From positions 1-64,000 of IMG/VR virus record IMGVR_UViG_3300027965_000212: 64,000 nt of DNA. The stretch is one strand, 5' to 3'. Made by a program: the position numbers and the translations under genes. This document shows positions 7,526-15,838 of this stretch, piece after piece (the stretch's first letter is position 1; the number at the start of each line of letters is the position of its first letter). This stretch comes from a virus. Below the pieces are notes generated by a model, which saw nothing but the letters and a program-made list of their open reading frames with translations, did no database searches and was not told where the DNA came from.

Positions 7526-8368
7526 TCAGTGCAAAATCTGCTCGATAACCGCCCAGGTCTTATTGCCGGCAACGCCATCTGCCTCGATGTCGTACGCCTC
7601 TTGGAAATGGCGGACGGCCGCGCGCGTCTTGTCGCCCTCGACGCCGTCGACAGCGAGCGGCGGATCGAGCTGCAGGATCTGGTTGAGATCGGTCTGCAGC
7701 GCCCGCACCGAGCGGTCGGTTGTGCGTCGGACCGGCTCCGGCCGGGGCGGTGCAAGCGGCGCCAGGCCGAGGCCTTTGCGGAAGAGATCAGCCTCATGGC
7801 CGCGCCGGCGCCAGAGATCGCTTCCTTCCAGCCAGAGCCGGCGCATCGACAGGAATTCGTCTGGGATGAGATCGAAGCGCCCAGCCAGCATATGCGCCTT
7901 GATGGACCGCATTTCGGCATAGCGAGGCCCTGGTTCGTCGAACGAGCAGCCCCGGTTATAGGCGAGGCTCACCAGCGCGCCGTAGCTGTCGCCTGTCAGC
8001 TTGGCCGTAGGCAGCGCCGCATCGAGCCGCGCTTCCCACTTGGGCATCTCGCGCGTCGAGAATTCGGCGAGTGCCTGGTCCCAGGTGACGGTGACGCTGG
8101 TGCCATGCTGGGCGACGAATTGGTGTGCCGCCTCGCCCTTGAGGCCGCACGCCAACAGTACATGCGGGAGCATGTCATCGCTCAGGATCCCGCGGCAGTC
8201 GGCGGTCGCCTCATCGCGCGTGACATAGCCGCAGTCGTAGCCGATCATGATGGTCGGGCCGGAGGCGCCCTGCGGCCATTCGAAGTGCGCGCAGTGGCGC
8301 AGATAATAAATCTTTCCGTCGACCTCCTCGGAGACGATCAAATTGAAGGCGTCCTGCGAGGATCTCAC
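7526..8368 (-). CDS. Endolysin: lysozyme-like domain plus peptidoglycan-binding domain
   Basis: A 280-residue protein. The N-terminal region (about residues 10-180) resembles phage muramidases, with a Glu early (IVSEEVDGK) and the GIGYDCGYVT-like turn (here TIMIGYDCGYVT). The C-terminal 75 residues form a PG_binding_1-type repeat (LQTDLNQIL...GVEGDKTRAAVRHFQ...ADGVAGNKTW). It degrades the cell wall at lysis. No signal peptide is seen, so it should depend on the holin-like protein. GTG start, forming a GTGA overlap with the ParA-like stop. Confidence 0.8.
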   Translation of the reverse strand: MRSSQDAFNLIVSEEVDGKIYYLRHCAHFEWPQGASGPTIMIGYDCGYVTRDEATADCRGILSDDMLPHVLLACGLKGEAAHQFVAQHGTSVTVTWDQALAEFSTREMPKWEARLDAALPTAKLTGDSYGALVSLAYNRGCSFDEPGPRYAEMRSIKAHMLAGRFDLIPDEFLSMRRLWLEGSDLWRRRGHEADLFRKGLGLAPLAPPRPEPVRRTTDRSVRALQTDLNQILQLDPPLAVDGVEGDKTRAAVRHFQEAYDIEADGVAGNKTWAVIEQILH

Positions 8369-9075
8369 GGAGATACCTCCGGCAGCGCCGCGCGCACCAT
8401 CTTGCCGAGACCGACGCGGTCGAGCTCCTCCCAGACCTTGTTGAGCCAGGAGCGAACGTAGCCGCGCAGGATGCGCGATTGCCGATCATCGACCGTGAAG
8501 GCGGAGAATGAGCCGCCGAGCTTCTGGATCATCTCGCAGGCCTGCGCCGGGATATGCGGCACGCTCACCGTCATTCCGGACATCTGGGCGAAGATCGTGG
8601 CGAAGCGGTTGTCGCTGTCCCAATCGAAGAACCCAGTTTCGTTGATGTAGTTCTTGACGATGAAATGTTTGGTGCCTCCGCCGACCAGGCGCGCGGCCTG
8701 GTCGATCTCGTTGAACGAGGCGATCGAGGGGCCGAGCACATGCAGGAGCGCCAGGTTGATCTTGCCGCCGCGGATGTCGGTCAACAGCTGCGCCTCATCG
8801 AGCGCGCGCAGCGTGGGCGACAAGAGCCCGGCGCGGATGTCAAGGACGGTGACACCCTCGAGCGCGTCGAAGACCTTCATCTGGTCGCCGACCCTCTCGA
8901 TGTCGATGACGGTTGCGCTGGGGCTAAAGCGCTTGAGATCGCCGGCCGGCCATTCGGAATCGAACAGCTTGGCGACAGCGCCGCGCGCGATCAGATAATC
9001 ATCGAGCGCGCGCGCGACCGTAGTCTTGCCGACGCCGCCCTTGTCGGCGCCGACCATGATGATGAGCGGGGTCAT
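8365..9075 (-). CDS. ParA/MinD-like ATPase
   Basis: A 236-residue protein with the deviant Walker A of ParA proteins (ADKGGVGKTTVARAL, residues 10-24, including the signature Lys12) and a DIRAGLL segment (from about residue 99) in place of the usual Walker B DxPP. ParA ATPases move DNA or protein cargo over the nucleoid. No ParB gene is adjacent; the only ParB-domain protein in the window is 48 kb away. The gene sits between tail-fibre-like genes and the endolysin. I chose ATG at 9075; the upstream TTG at 9150 adds an unconserved extension. Confidence 0.75.
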   Translation of the reverse strand: MTPLIIMVGADKGGVGKTTVARALDDYLIARGAVAKLFDSEWPAGDLKRFSPSATVIDIERVGDQMKVFDALEGVTVLDIRAGLLSPTLRALDEAQLLTDIRGGKINLALLHVLGPSIASFNEIDQAARLVGGGTKHFIVKNYINETGFFDWDSDNRFATIFAQMSGMTVSVPHIPAQACEMIQKLGGSFSAFTVDDRQSRILRGYVRSWLNKVWEELDRVGLGKMVRAALPEVSP

Positions 9076-9153
9076 GTTTCGGCCTTTGATTTGCGCCGGA
9101 GCTGGCCGGCCATAGCGCGCCGCGCGATGCGGCTCGTCGAGGAAGGTCAAGCT

Positions 9154-10185
9154 TCAGCCGACTGCGCGCAGGAGCGCGTTATCGTTGGCAGGGATCAACA
9201 ATGCGGTCGGAGTGACGGTGATGCACCCCTGCTTGCCGCCCCCGGACGTCTGCGCGTTACCGGATGAGTTCGCGACGCCGCCGCTTCCGCCGCCATACTG
9301 ACCGCCGTTGCCGGACTGCGAGGTGCCGGTGTTACCGTTGCCGCCGCCGCCGCCGCCGGAGCCACAGCCCCACTCTGTGCCCGTGTTGCCGGGATTGTTG
9401 GGGCCGGTACCGCCCGTTCCGCCCGTGCCGTTGTCGCCAGTGCCGCCCGTGCTCGAGACGTTGGCGCTGCAGGTCTGATTCGGACCGTTACCGCCGTTTC
9501 CGTTCGGGCCCGCCGCGCCGCCGGCCCCGCTCCCGCACGCAAGCGTCGTGCCGGTGGTCCCGGTCAGGTTGCCGCCCGCGCCGCCCGTCGCCGTGGTCGA
9601 GTTTCCCTTGCCGGCCCCGCCCGCGCCGCCGCTGCAATTGCCGCCGATGACCCCGATGCCGCCACCTGATCCGCCGGCACCGCCGACGCTCGCCGCCGCG
9701 TAGCTCGCTGCGTTGAAATACGTTGCGCCCCCTGGGTTCCCGGCACTCTGCGTCGAGATACCGGTGCCACCTAGGCCGATCGTATAGCTGACACCGGCGC
9801 CAGGAGAGATGCCGAGCCCGGTGTACTTCCCGTAACCGCCTCCGCCGCCGCCGCAGCCGACCTGGGAAGAGCCCGTCGCGTTCTGGGTACCGTTTCCGCC
9901 GCTACCCCCACCGCCGAGCGTCTCGATCGTGAAGATCGTGCACCCGTATATGTTGGTGAACGTGTTTGTGCCCGTCGCCGTCAGGACGATCGGCGTATGT
10001 TTGCACGCCGGCATGATCGGCAACGGGCCGACCATCAGCGGCCCGATCTGCGCCAGCGCGTATCGCTGCGAGATGACGCGCCCGAGAATGTTGTCCCGCG
10101 CCGGGGCCGATGCGAGCGAAGCGTGAGCCGCAATAGCCAGCGCGATCGCGCACAGCCCGGTGAACAATTTCGACCAGCGTGTCAT
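9154..10185 (-). CDS. Glycine-rich exported protein, putative adhesin
   Basis: A 343-residue protein with a signal peptide (MTRWSKLFTGLCAIALAIAAHASLA) and a domain of about 230 residues dominated by Gly, Ser, Asn and Thr (GGAGGSGG-type runs, residues about 90-320), recalling glycine-rich tips of phage adhesins that bind host receptors. It follows two tail-fibre-like genes, so it may form the distal receptor-binding part, but a Sec signal on a virion protein is odd. Cysteines spaced through the Gly-rich region may be oxidised outside the cytoplasm. Confidence 0.55.
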   Translation of the reverse strand: MTRWSKLFTGLCAIALAIAAHASLASAPARDNILGRVISQRYALAQIGPLMVGPLPIMPACKHTPIVLTATGTNTFTNIYGCTIFTIETLGGGGSGGNGTQNATGSSQVGCGGGGGGYGKYTGLGISPGAGVSYTIGLGGTGISTQSAGNPGGATYFNAASYAAASVGGAGGSGGGIGVIGGNCSGGAGGAGKGNSTTATGGAGGNLTGTTGTTLACGSGAGGAAGPNGNGGNGPNQTCSANVSSTGGTGDNGTGGTGGTGPNNPGNTGTEWGCGSGGGGGGNGNTGTSQSGNGGQYGGGSGGVANSSGNAQTSGGGKQGCITVTPTALLIPANDNALLRAVG

Positions 10186-10193
10186 GCCCCGCC

Positions 10194-10829
10194 TCACTGA
10201 TGAGCGTAGACCGAGTACCCGGCGACGCCATTGACGCGCCAAATCGAGATCGTGAACTTGTGGCCATTTGTGGTGTCGAGAGAAGCGCCGGTATTCGACC
10301 CGACTGTGAAGCCGGAGAAGCCGATCGCGCCGGCGCTGGCGGCATTGATCACCAACAGAAGACAGGACCCGTCGTTGGCTGGTGCTGCGATCGTGAATGC
10401 GCCATTGTTGGTAACGTACTGAAGCGGCCGCGCGCCGCAATCGATCGTCAGCGTTCCGCTCGATTGCGTGCCGAGATTGTCAGCATTAACGTTGGCGCCC
10501 CCCGTGACCGTTTGATCTGCGGCCGTGAGGATGGCATCCGGCGCCATCTTCAGAATAAATTGCGTGCCGTCCCACTCGACCTCAGTCGCCTCTCCGCTCT
10601 GGATTTCTCCACCCACTAATGCGGTAAGGGCAGAGTTGGCCAACTTTTTGATAGCTTGAGCGCCGAGCCCGTTAACGTTGAGCGTCGCCGCGCCCGTATT
10701 GCTAAAGTTGGGAATGAATCGCAGCGGCACGCCGGGGAGATTCGAGGTCCAATTGTCGATGCTGATCGCGTAAGCGTTAGGCGACCCCGTCGACGCCACG
10801 TCCCACGTTTGTTGCTCTGGAAATGTCAT
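10194..10829 (-). CDS. Tail fibre-like protein
   Basis: A 211-residue protein starting MTFPEQQTWDV, whose ATG overlaps the stop of the preceding fibre gene (ATGA). It is rich in Asn, Gly and Thr with short beta repeats (GAATLNVNGLGAQAIKK, GTLTIDCGARPLQYV), typical of fibre shafts and C-terminal beta domains. The position after gp48 is where Mu-type phages encode fibres. Receptor specificity cannot be read from the sequence. Confidence 0.6.
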   Translation of the reverse strand: MTFPEQQTWDVASTGSPNAYAISIDNWTSNLPGVPLRFIPNFSNTGAATLNVNGLGAQAIKKLANSALTALVGGEIQSGEATEVEWDGTQFILKMAPDAILTAADQTVTGGANVNADNLGTQSSGTLTIDCGARPLQYVTNNGAFTIAAPANDGSCLLLVINAASAGAIGFSGFTVGSNTGASLDTTNGHKFTISIWRVNGVAGYSVYAHQ

Positions 10830-11356
10830 GACGATTGCACATCCCATGTTGACGATCCGCCATAGACGAAGCTCGCGGATTGTTGTTGCTTGTCCATGAT
10901 GAAATTCGTGTTGCCGGCGATGTTGTGCGTGGCCGGCGGAACGATGGTCACCTTCGCGGTGTCGAAGTTCTTGGCGACGTCGGAGATGCGGTAGGTCTTT
11001 CCGACGACGAGCGATCCGCTTGCTGCCAGGTTGACCGTCATCGCGGTGACGGCGGCGGTCCGGTTGAGCAGGATGTTCGCATCCGTCACGCAGTCGAGAT
11101 TGAGCGTTGCGCTCGAGGTGACGATCCGGGTCGGCGGCAGGAAATTCCCGCCGAGAGCCTGGATTGCAGCGAGCAGCTGCGCGAGATTGCCGTTGCTCGG
11201 CGCCAGGCCGGCCGCCTGGATGACGGCGATAATTTCCCGCTGCGTGTACTCGATCGCTGCCGCCGGGATGATCGAGCCGGCCGTTCCTGTTGCCGGATTC
11301 CCGTTTACGTAGCTCGCGTTCGGATCGGCATTGCCGTAAGGCTGATTGTATTGCAT
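10826..11356 (-). CDS. Tail fibre-like protein, proximal
   Basis: A 176-residue protein. An N-terminal Asn/Gly/Ala segment leads into IPAAAIEYTQREIIAVIQAAGLAPSNGNLAQLLAAIQAL, the helical fibre motif found at the baseplate end of many phage fibres, and then a beta-rich part. It lies directly downstream of gp48, the fibre-attachment baseplate protein. ATGA overlap with the next fibre gene. Confidence 0.65.
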   Translation of the reverse strand: MQYNQPYGNADPNASYVNGNPATGTAGSIIPAAAIEYTQREIIAVIQAAGLAPSNGNLAQLLAAIQALGGNFLPPTRIVTSSATLNLDCVTDANILLNRTAAVTAMTVNLAASGSLVVGKTYRISDVAKNFDTAKVTIVPPATHNIAGNTNFIMDKQQQSASFVYGGSSTWDVQSS

Positions 11357-11367
11357 GCGGCTTCCTT

Positions 11368-11388
11368 GTCCCGCGATTGATCCGGGAC
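11368..11388. repeat. REP-like palindrome, type A
   Basis: GTCCCG-CGATTGATC-CGGGAC, between the first fibre gene and gp48. Same family as 3597-3617, with diverged arms. Confidence 0.6.
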
Positions 11389-11416
11389 GGTTGCGGGCGA
11401 TAGAGCTGCAGAATTG

Positions 11417-12091
11417 TTACGGCGTGCCGGCCATGGCGCCTTGCGGGCCCGGCGCGTAATCGAAGATCGGTTGCGTGTGTGCCGGCGCCCAGCGGCTGAT
11501 GCGGCACTGTAGATCGGTCGCCTGCGCGATGGTCAGCGAAGGGTCGACCCCGCATTGCCCTGAGCCGCAGCGAATCCAGGAGAGCCGCGTCAGCCCGATG
11601 TTGACGTTCCAGTAGTAGCGGATGGTCGCGGGGCCGAGCTCCCAGCGATAGGTTCCGGCCGGGTTGCGGGTATCGCCGCATTGCGAGAGCCCGCACATAT
11701 AGGGCGAGTGTTCGCTGATCGTGATCGCGTAGCCCATCTCCGCCGCGGTCGCGATGAAGAATGCAATTGATTGACCGCCTTGCGTGGTGAGCTTGGCGAC
11801 CAGCGCTGCTTGGCGCGCCTGGATCGTGCTGGGCTCCGCCATGCACGGATCCGGCAGCCCGAAATTCCTCTCCCAGTCAGGCAGCAGGTTGACGGTCGAC
11901 CGCGGATCGCTCTCGACGGTCAGCAGCAGCGCAGCGGCGGCATCGACATCGCCCCAGATCGCCCCGATGCCGGCGCACCACTTCTGCAGATAGCTGGAGG
12001 GATCGCGCGGCCAGGCCGGACCGTCGGGAAGAAGGTCGCGGTACGCCTGGGCATAGTCGGAGCCCGAATGCGGCACCCACTTGTCGGGCAT
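11417..12091 (-). CDS. Mu gp48-like baseplate protein (DUF2313)
   Basis: A 224-residue protein with the DUF2313/YmfQ pattern: SDYAQAYRDLLPDGPAWPRD near the N-terminus, a long helix with DWERNFGLPDPC, and Cys-containing loops (MCGLSQCGD, RCGSGQCGVDPSL). In Mu, gp48 closes the baseplate wedge and attaches fibres. Its place between gp47 and the fibre genes fits exactly. Confidence 0.85.
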   Translation of the reverse strand: MPDKWVPHSGSDYAQAYRDLLPDGPAWPRDPSSYLQKWCAGIGAIWGDVDAAAALLLTVESDPRSTVNLLPDWERNFGLPDPCMAEPSTIQARQAALVAKLTTQGGQSIAFFIATAAEMGYAITISEHSPYMCGLSQCGDTRNPAGTYRWELGPATIRYYWNVNIGLTRLSWIRCGSGQCGVDPSLTIAQATDLQCRISRWAPAHTQPIFDYAPGPQGAMAGTP

Positions 12092-12103
12092 TTTCGCTCT
12101 CTT

Positions 12104-12172
12104 GTCCCGGCCTTGAGCCGGGACCGTTTCAGACTGGAATGGTCCCGGCTCGCGCTATTGCGCGTCCGGGAC
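12104..12172. repeat. REP-like doublet (type A plus type B)
   Basis: Type A palindrome at 12104-12124 (GTCCCGGC-cttga-GCCGGGAC) and, 17 bases later, type B at 12142-12172 (GTCCCGG...CCGGGAC with inner CGCGC/GCGCG arms). The pair fills the gap between gp47 and gp48. A comparable doublet lies at 32528-32609. Confidence 0.75.
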
Positions 12173-12177
12173 AGGGA

Positions 12178-13263
12178 TCAGGCCCACGTGATCACGCCCA
12201 GCGTCGCCATGTGCCCGTTATCAGGCTGCACGAAGTCCGACATCGTCAGGTCGAACGACGCCACGCCTTGCGTATAGCGGATTGCGGCGGACACCCATTC
12301 GCTGAAAATCGTCTGCCCGGGTATTGCGACCTCGAACAGCATCGCGCTCACGGACGTCGCTATGGCGGCCTTGACGGCCGTGAGCGTGGTGTTCGCGGCA
12401 ACCGCCAGGTTCGCGACCGTGAAGTTCATCGGGTTGGCGACCGGCGCCACGACGAAGAGATCCTGCACCGTGACCGGCCTGACCGTATTGAGATAGGCCG
12501 TCACGGCCGCAATGTCCGCGGCTTGCGGGAAGCCATTGAATGCCGCCTCGAGCTCGTCGCACATGAAGCGAACCGTCACGGTGCCGATGCCCATCTCCTG
12601 CGGATAGCACCAGGCGCGCGTGACGCCGGCGACGCTCTCGGTCCAGGTCACATAGTCGGCCTGGTCGCCGCCCATAGGCGGCTCCTGGATGCGCTGCAGG
12701 AGGCGCGCGAGCAGCTGCGGATCCGTCTCCGCATCGGTGCCTCCGGTCAGCGTGACGACCGTCGCGCCGGCATCGACGCCCGGAATGGCGATCGCAAGCG
12801 TCAGCGTTTCGCCGGCATCGAGATTGCCTGCTGCGCCTGCGATCGTCGCCCTTATCGTGCAAGCGGTCGCACCTGAAATCACGATGGCTTCGGTCGTTTC
12901 ATAGCCAATCGCCGGGGAGCCATAGCCGACGAGCTGCGAGCCGACCGGAACCGGTGTCGTGGCAAGGCCCGTGAATGTCACCGAGCCGCTGGCGTAGGTC
13001 GCGGCCTTGCGGCCTTTGCTGCCGTCCGCATTGGTGAGGAAGATCGTCGCCCAGCGATCGAGGAACTCCGATTCCGCGGTGTCGGGCAGCAGCTGTTTCG
13101 CCAGCCAATCCAGATATCGCAGATTGAGATATGCGAGACCCGCGTTGCCATCCGCCAGCACGCGCGAATTTGAATTCGGCGGCAGCGGCGCGCCGATCTG
13201 CGCGGTCACATAGTCGCGGTTTTGCTGACGGACCTGCGTCAGCGTCTGCGTGTTCCAGGGCAT
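12178..13263 (-). CDS. Baseplate J-like protein (Mu gp47)
   Basis: A 361-residue protein with the baseplate J signature: NSNSRVLADGNAGLAYLNLRYLDWLAKQLLPDTAESEFLDRWA near the N-terminus and GGTDAETDPQLLARLLQRIQEPPMGGDQADYVTWTESVAGVTRAW in the middle. It forms the baseplate wedge that couples tail contraction to fibre signals. Separated from gp46 by an inserted secreted-protein gene. Confidence 0.92.
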   Translation of the reverse strand: MPWNTQTLTQVRQQNRDYVTAQIGAPLPPNSNSRVLADGNAGLAYLNLRYLDWLAKQLLPDTAESEFLDRWATIFLTNADGSKGRKAATYASGSVTFTGLATTPVPVGSQLVGYGSPAIGYETTEAIVISGATACTIRATIAGAAGNLDAGETLTLAIAIPGVDAGATVVTLTGGTDAETDPQLLARLLQRIQEPPMGGDQADYVTWTESVAGVTRAWCYPQEMGIGTVTVRFMCDELEAAFNGFPQAADIAAVTAYLNTVRPVTVQDLFVVAPVANPMNFTVANLAVAANTTLTAVKAAIATSVSAMLFEVAIPGQTIFSEWVSAAIRYTQGVASFDLTMSDFVQPDNGHMATLGVITWA

Positions 13264-13270
13264 CGGAGAC

Positions 13271-14266
13271 CTAGTTCAGGATCGCCGCGAAAGCGTGCCC
13301 GGTCGTCGCGCCCATCACGGTGATGGAGTCCTGCAGGACCACATCGCCGGATTTGCAGTTGAAGGTGCCGCCGGCGTTAAGAGTGAACGGCTGCGTCATG
13401 CTGCCAAACTTCACATTGAGAATTTCGGTTGCCGTGGCGGGATTATGGATCATGCAGCCCTTGCGGGTCATCGAAGCGGCGGCAAGCGTCTGATAGCTCC
13501 CGCCTGTTGCGATGGTCCCGCTTGCGTCCGTCGAGGTGACGCCCTGCGCCGAGGTCATCGCCGTATTGGTGACCTTCACGGATCCGGCAAATCGCGTGAA
13601 GGCCATGGTCACGACAGCGCTTCCTGAGCCGAATGCAGTCGCCCGTAGCCGGACATTGGTCGCGCCGGCGACCTCGCATTCCAGCATTCCGTTTGCCGTG
13701 ATGGAGCTCACCAGGTTAACGATCGCGGGGGCGCCGTTGACGTGGCAGCCCATCGCCCCATAGGTCGTCCCGCCGTCGATCGACTGCTCGAGCGCGAGCG
13801 TCGCGCCGGACCATGTTCCGGACACCTGTATGCGCGCGGTCGAGGTTCCGTTCACCGCTTGAGTAACGGACGAATTCGCTGACGGCGTGCCGGTGACGAT
13901 GTTGGAGCCGCCCTGCCCTGTCGTCGTGACAGAAGCGGAATCGACCGCCGAGATGTTGCCGGTCGATGGACGCACGTCCGGATCGCTCGGCCCCACGATA
14001 GGCAGCGAGGCGCTCTTGGTCTGCTGCCCCGCCGAGAGCGTCGCGTTGTTGAGCTCGAGATTGAAGAACTGCGGATTGGCTTGATTGAACGGATTTCCGC
14101 TCGCATCCGATGGCGAGACTTGCTGCTCCTGATTGCCTCCGATATTGAGGCTCAGGAACGAAATCGGGTTGCGGTTGCCGTCGAGCGCGGCCCAGTTCGC
14201 CAGCGCCGGGATGCCAGCGCCGAGAACAAGGCAGATCGATGGGACGATGAGGCTGCGCAGCTTCAT
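13271..14266 (-). CDS. Exported beta-rich protein inserted in baseplate operon
   Basis: A 331-residue protein with a signal peptide (MKLRSLIVPSICLVLGAGIPALA). Residues about 95-240 (PDVRPSTGNISA...VNGTSTARIQVSGTWSGATL...QSIDGGTTYGAMGCHVNG...GATNVRLRATAFGSG) are clearly paralogous to a segment of the protein at 23936-25579. The rest is beta-rich with no known family. Its ATG overlaps the gp46 stop (ATGA), so it is translationally coupled to a baseplate gene. Virion component or exported factor: undecided. Confidence 0.65.
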   Translation of the reverse strand: MKLRSLIVPSICLVLGAGIPALANWAALDGNRNPISFLSLNIGGNQEQQVSPSDASGNPFNQANPQFFNLELNNATLSAGQQTKSASLPIVGPSDPDVRPSTGNISAVDSASVTTTGQGGSNIVTGTPSANSSVTQAVNGTSTARIQVSGTWSGATLALEQSIDGGTTYGAMGCHVNGAPAIVNLVSSITANGMLECEVAGATNVRLRATAFGSGSAVVTMAFTRFAGSVKVTNTAMTSAQGVTSTDASGTIATGGSYQTLAAASMTRKGCMIHNPATATEILNVKFGSMTQPFTLNAGGTFNCKSGDVVLQDSITVMGATTGHAFAAILN

Positions 14267-14868
14267 CCGAGCGCTCCATACATGGAATTGTCAGGATCGG
14301 AGTAGTCGAGCGCCGGCGGTACCGGCGGGAACGCAAGCACAACAGGAGAAGCAGAGAGCTCGCTCCAGAGCATCTGATACTGGAGCGAGATTTCAGGCAG
14401 CGGTCCGCGGTAGAGCGTCACTTGCACATCGACACGCGAAGCATTGACCTGCATCAGCGATACGGAAAACTGCGAGATGATCTTGTTGTCGACGAACGGC
14501 TGCAGGCACTCGTTGACGTAGGCTTGTGCTTTGGCGAGGGTCGAACCTGCGGCAGCGGTTGAATCCGTGATCTTGTCGCGGCTCATCAACCAGAGGCGGA
14601 CGCCGATCGGCCAGCCGCCCCACAGATCCGCCGCGCTGTCGTCACCCCACCAGCCGCGGCGATCGCTCGACCCGGGGATCGGCAGATTGTCCGAAGCATC
14701 GGCCAGGCGATCGGTGCCGAGGGCGATCGTAACAGCTGTTACCAACGCCTGGGTTTCGTCGAGGCCATTCTGCGATGGAACAAGGGCCGTCGTGCTCTTG
14801 ATCCAATCGAGCGTGACGGCCTCTTGCCCGCCGAGCTGGCCGACCTGGACGATGCGAATGTCAGGCAT
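14263..14868 (-). CDS. Mu gp46-like baseplate protein (GpW/gp25-like role)
   Basis: A 201-residue protein with the GP46 family pattern: DIRIVQ...DWIKSTTALVPSQNGLDETQALVTAVTIALGTDR, then RRGWWGDD....WGGWPIGVRLWLMSRDK. This small baseplate protein begins sheath assembly, like T4 gp25. Gene order gp45-gp46-gp47-gp48 follows Mu apart from the insertions. Confidence 0.88.
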   Translation of the reverse strand: MPDIRIVQVGQLGGQEAVTLDWIKSTTALVPSQNGLDETQALVTAVTIALGTDRLADASDNLPIPGSSDRRGWWGDDSAADLWGGWPIGVRLWLMSRDKITDSTAAAGSTLAKAQAYVNECLQPFVDNKIISQFSVSLMQVNASRVDVQVTLYRGPLPEISLQYQMLWSELSASPVVLAFPPVPPALDYSDPDNSMYGALG

Positions 14869-14886
14869 TTTTACTTCATTTTCCGC

Positions 14887-14915
14887 TTGACGGCTTTGAA
14901 TAACGGTCTGCTAGG
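14887..14915 (+). promoter_or_regulatory. Candidate plus-strand promoter
   Basis: TTGACG (14887-14892), a 17-bp spacer and a weak -10 (GCTAGG, 14910-14915), placed 31 bases before the ATG of the plus-strand gene at 14947. The -35 is strong and the -10 poor. Confidence 0.4.
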
Positions 14916-14946
14916 CTCCGCGCCTTTTTCGAACCAGGAGCTATTA

Positions 14947-15108
14947 ATGATCGAATTGTTGAAGCAGAAGCTTTCTATGCAGTGGCTACTTTTCGCACTC
15001 TTCCGACGCGGGAAGGGACCCGATCCCAAGGAAGTCGCGCAATTGACAATGCGTGAACGGCTTGACCGCCTTTATAAGAGCCTCGGCTGGGGCGAGGATC
15101 GCAAGTAA
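14947..15108 (+). CDS. Small plus-strand moron protein
   Basis: A 53-residue protein with a good ribosome-binding site (AGGAG 7 bases before ATG). Sequence starts MIELLKQKLSMQWLLFALF with a short hydrophobic stretch and ends basic (RLDRLYKSLGWGEDRK). It is transcribed against the late operon between gp45 and gp46 and has its own promoter-like sequence, the pattern of a moron. No family recognised. Confidence 0.55.
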   Translation: MIELLKQKLSMQWLLFALFRRGKGPDPKEVAQLTMRERLDRLYKSLGWGEDRK

Positions 15109-15126
15109 CACACGGTTCTCTGAGCT

Positions 15127-15142
15127 TGCGCCAATTGGCGCA
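15127..15142. repeat. Dispersed 16-bp palindrome, copy 2
   Basis: TGCGCCAATTGGCGCA between two converging genes, 3 bases past the gp45 stop. Flanks extend it to a near-palindrome with TGAGC/GCTCA arms (15121-15148, one mismatched pair), so it could also act as a bidirectional stem-loop. Confidence 0.95.
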
Positions 15143-15145
15143 GGC

Positions 15146-15793
15146 TCAGGTCCCTGGAGTGGGCGCCGCGGTCGAACCGGCGCCGGCCGCTACGCCGCCA
15201 TGCATGTGCGTCTGGACGCCAACTTGGCTACCGGTGCCCTTACCGGCGATCACATCGCCGCTGGTCTCGAAGTTTCCGGCATAGATGCCGCCGCCAATGG
15301 CCGTGATCGCACCGCTGATCTGTACGCCGCCATTGACGATCAGGTTTCCGGTTACGGTGACGCCTGTCGACGACACCTCGAGCGAAACAGATCCAACTTG
15401 CACCGTGACCGGCAGATCACTTCCGCCGCCGAGGATCTTGATGCCGGCGCGGCTGATGTAGATCTGCTGCCCTTGGTCGTCGTAAAGCGAACTCTCGCCA
15501 GGCTGCAGGTTCTTGACTCGATAGCGGCGATCATCGGCCCGAATGATGATCGGATGCGAGCGGTTGCCGTTGACGAAGACCGCGACGATCTCCGCCGTCC
15601 CGTTCGAATCCGCAGGCTTCGGAACGCTGGTGAAGCCGTAATCCTGGAAGCGTTCGGCGCCGGCGAGGACCTCGTCATGCAGCAGGCGCACATCCGCCGT
15701 CTGCATCTTGAGCGCATCGTTGACGCGGGTAAGAGTGCCGCGCGCGATGGCGAGAAAGGAACGACCAGCAGTCGTAACGGCAGACAACCGCAT
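15146..15793 (-). CDS. Baseplate spike protein V (Mu gp45-like)
   Basis: A 215-residue protein with the Mu gp45/P2 V pattern: RFQDYGFTSVPKPADSNGTAEIVAVFVNGNRSHPIIIRADDRRYRVKNLQPGE, an OB-like domain, followed by SSLYDDQGQQIYISRAGIKI and a beta-helix of short repeats leading to THMHGG near the C-terminus (the iron-binding HxH tip motif of spike proteins). It pierces the outer membrane. Divergent from the plus-strand gene at 15839. Confidence 0.9.
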   Translation of the reverse strand: MRLSAVTTAGRSFLAIARGTLTRVNDALKMQTADVRLLHDEVLAGAERFQDYGFTSVPKPADSNGTAEIVAVFVNGNRSHPIIIRADDRRYRVKNLQPGESSLYDDQGQQIYISRAGIKILGGGSDLPVTVQVGSVSLEVSSTGVTVTGNLIVNGGVQISGAITAIGGGIYAGNFETSGDVIAGKGTGSQVGVQTHMHGGVAAGAGSTAAPTPGT

Positions 15794-15838
15794 TTTTCAG
15801 GGTCGCCCTTGAGAGGACATTCTGATACTGAGCTCACC

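Noticed and set aside
9195-9770. Arg/Ala-rich alternative frames within the Gly-rich exported gene
   Set aside because: Repetitive GGN codons create open alternative frames; no start signals are present.
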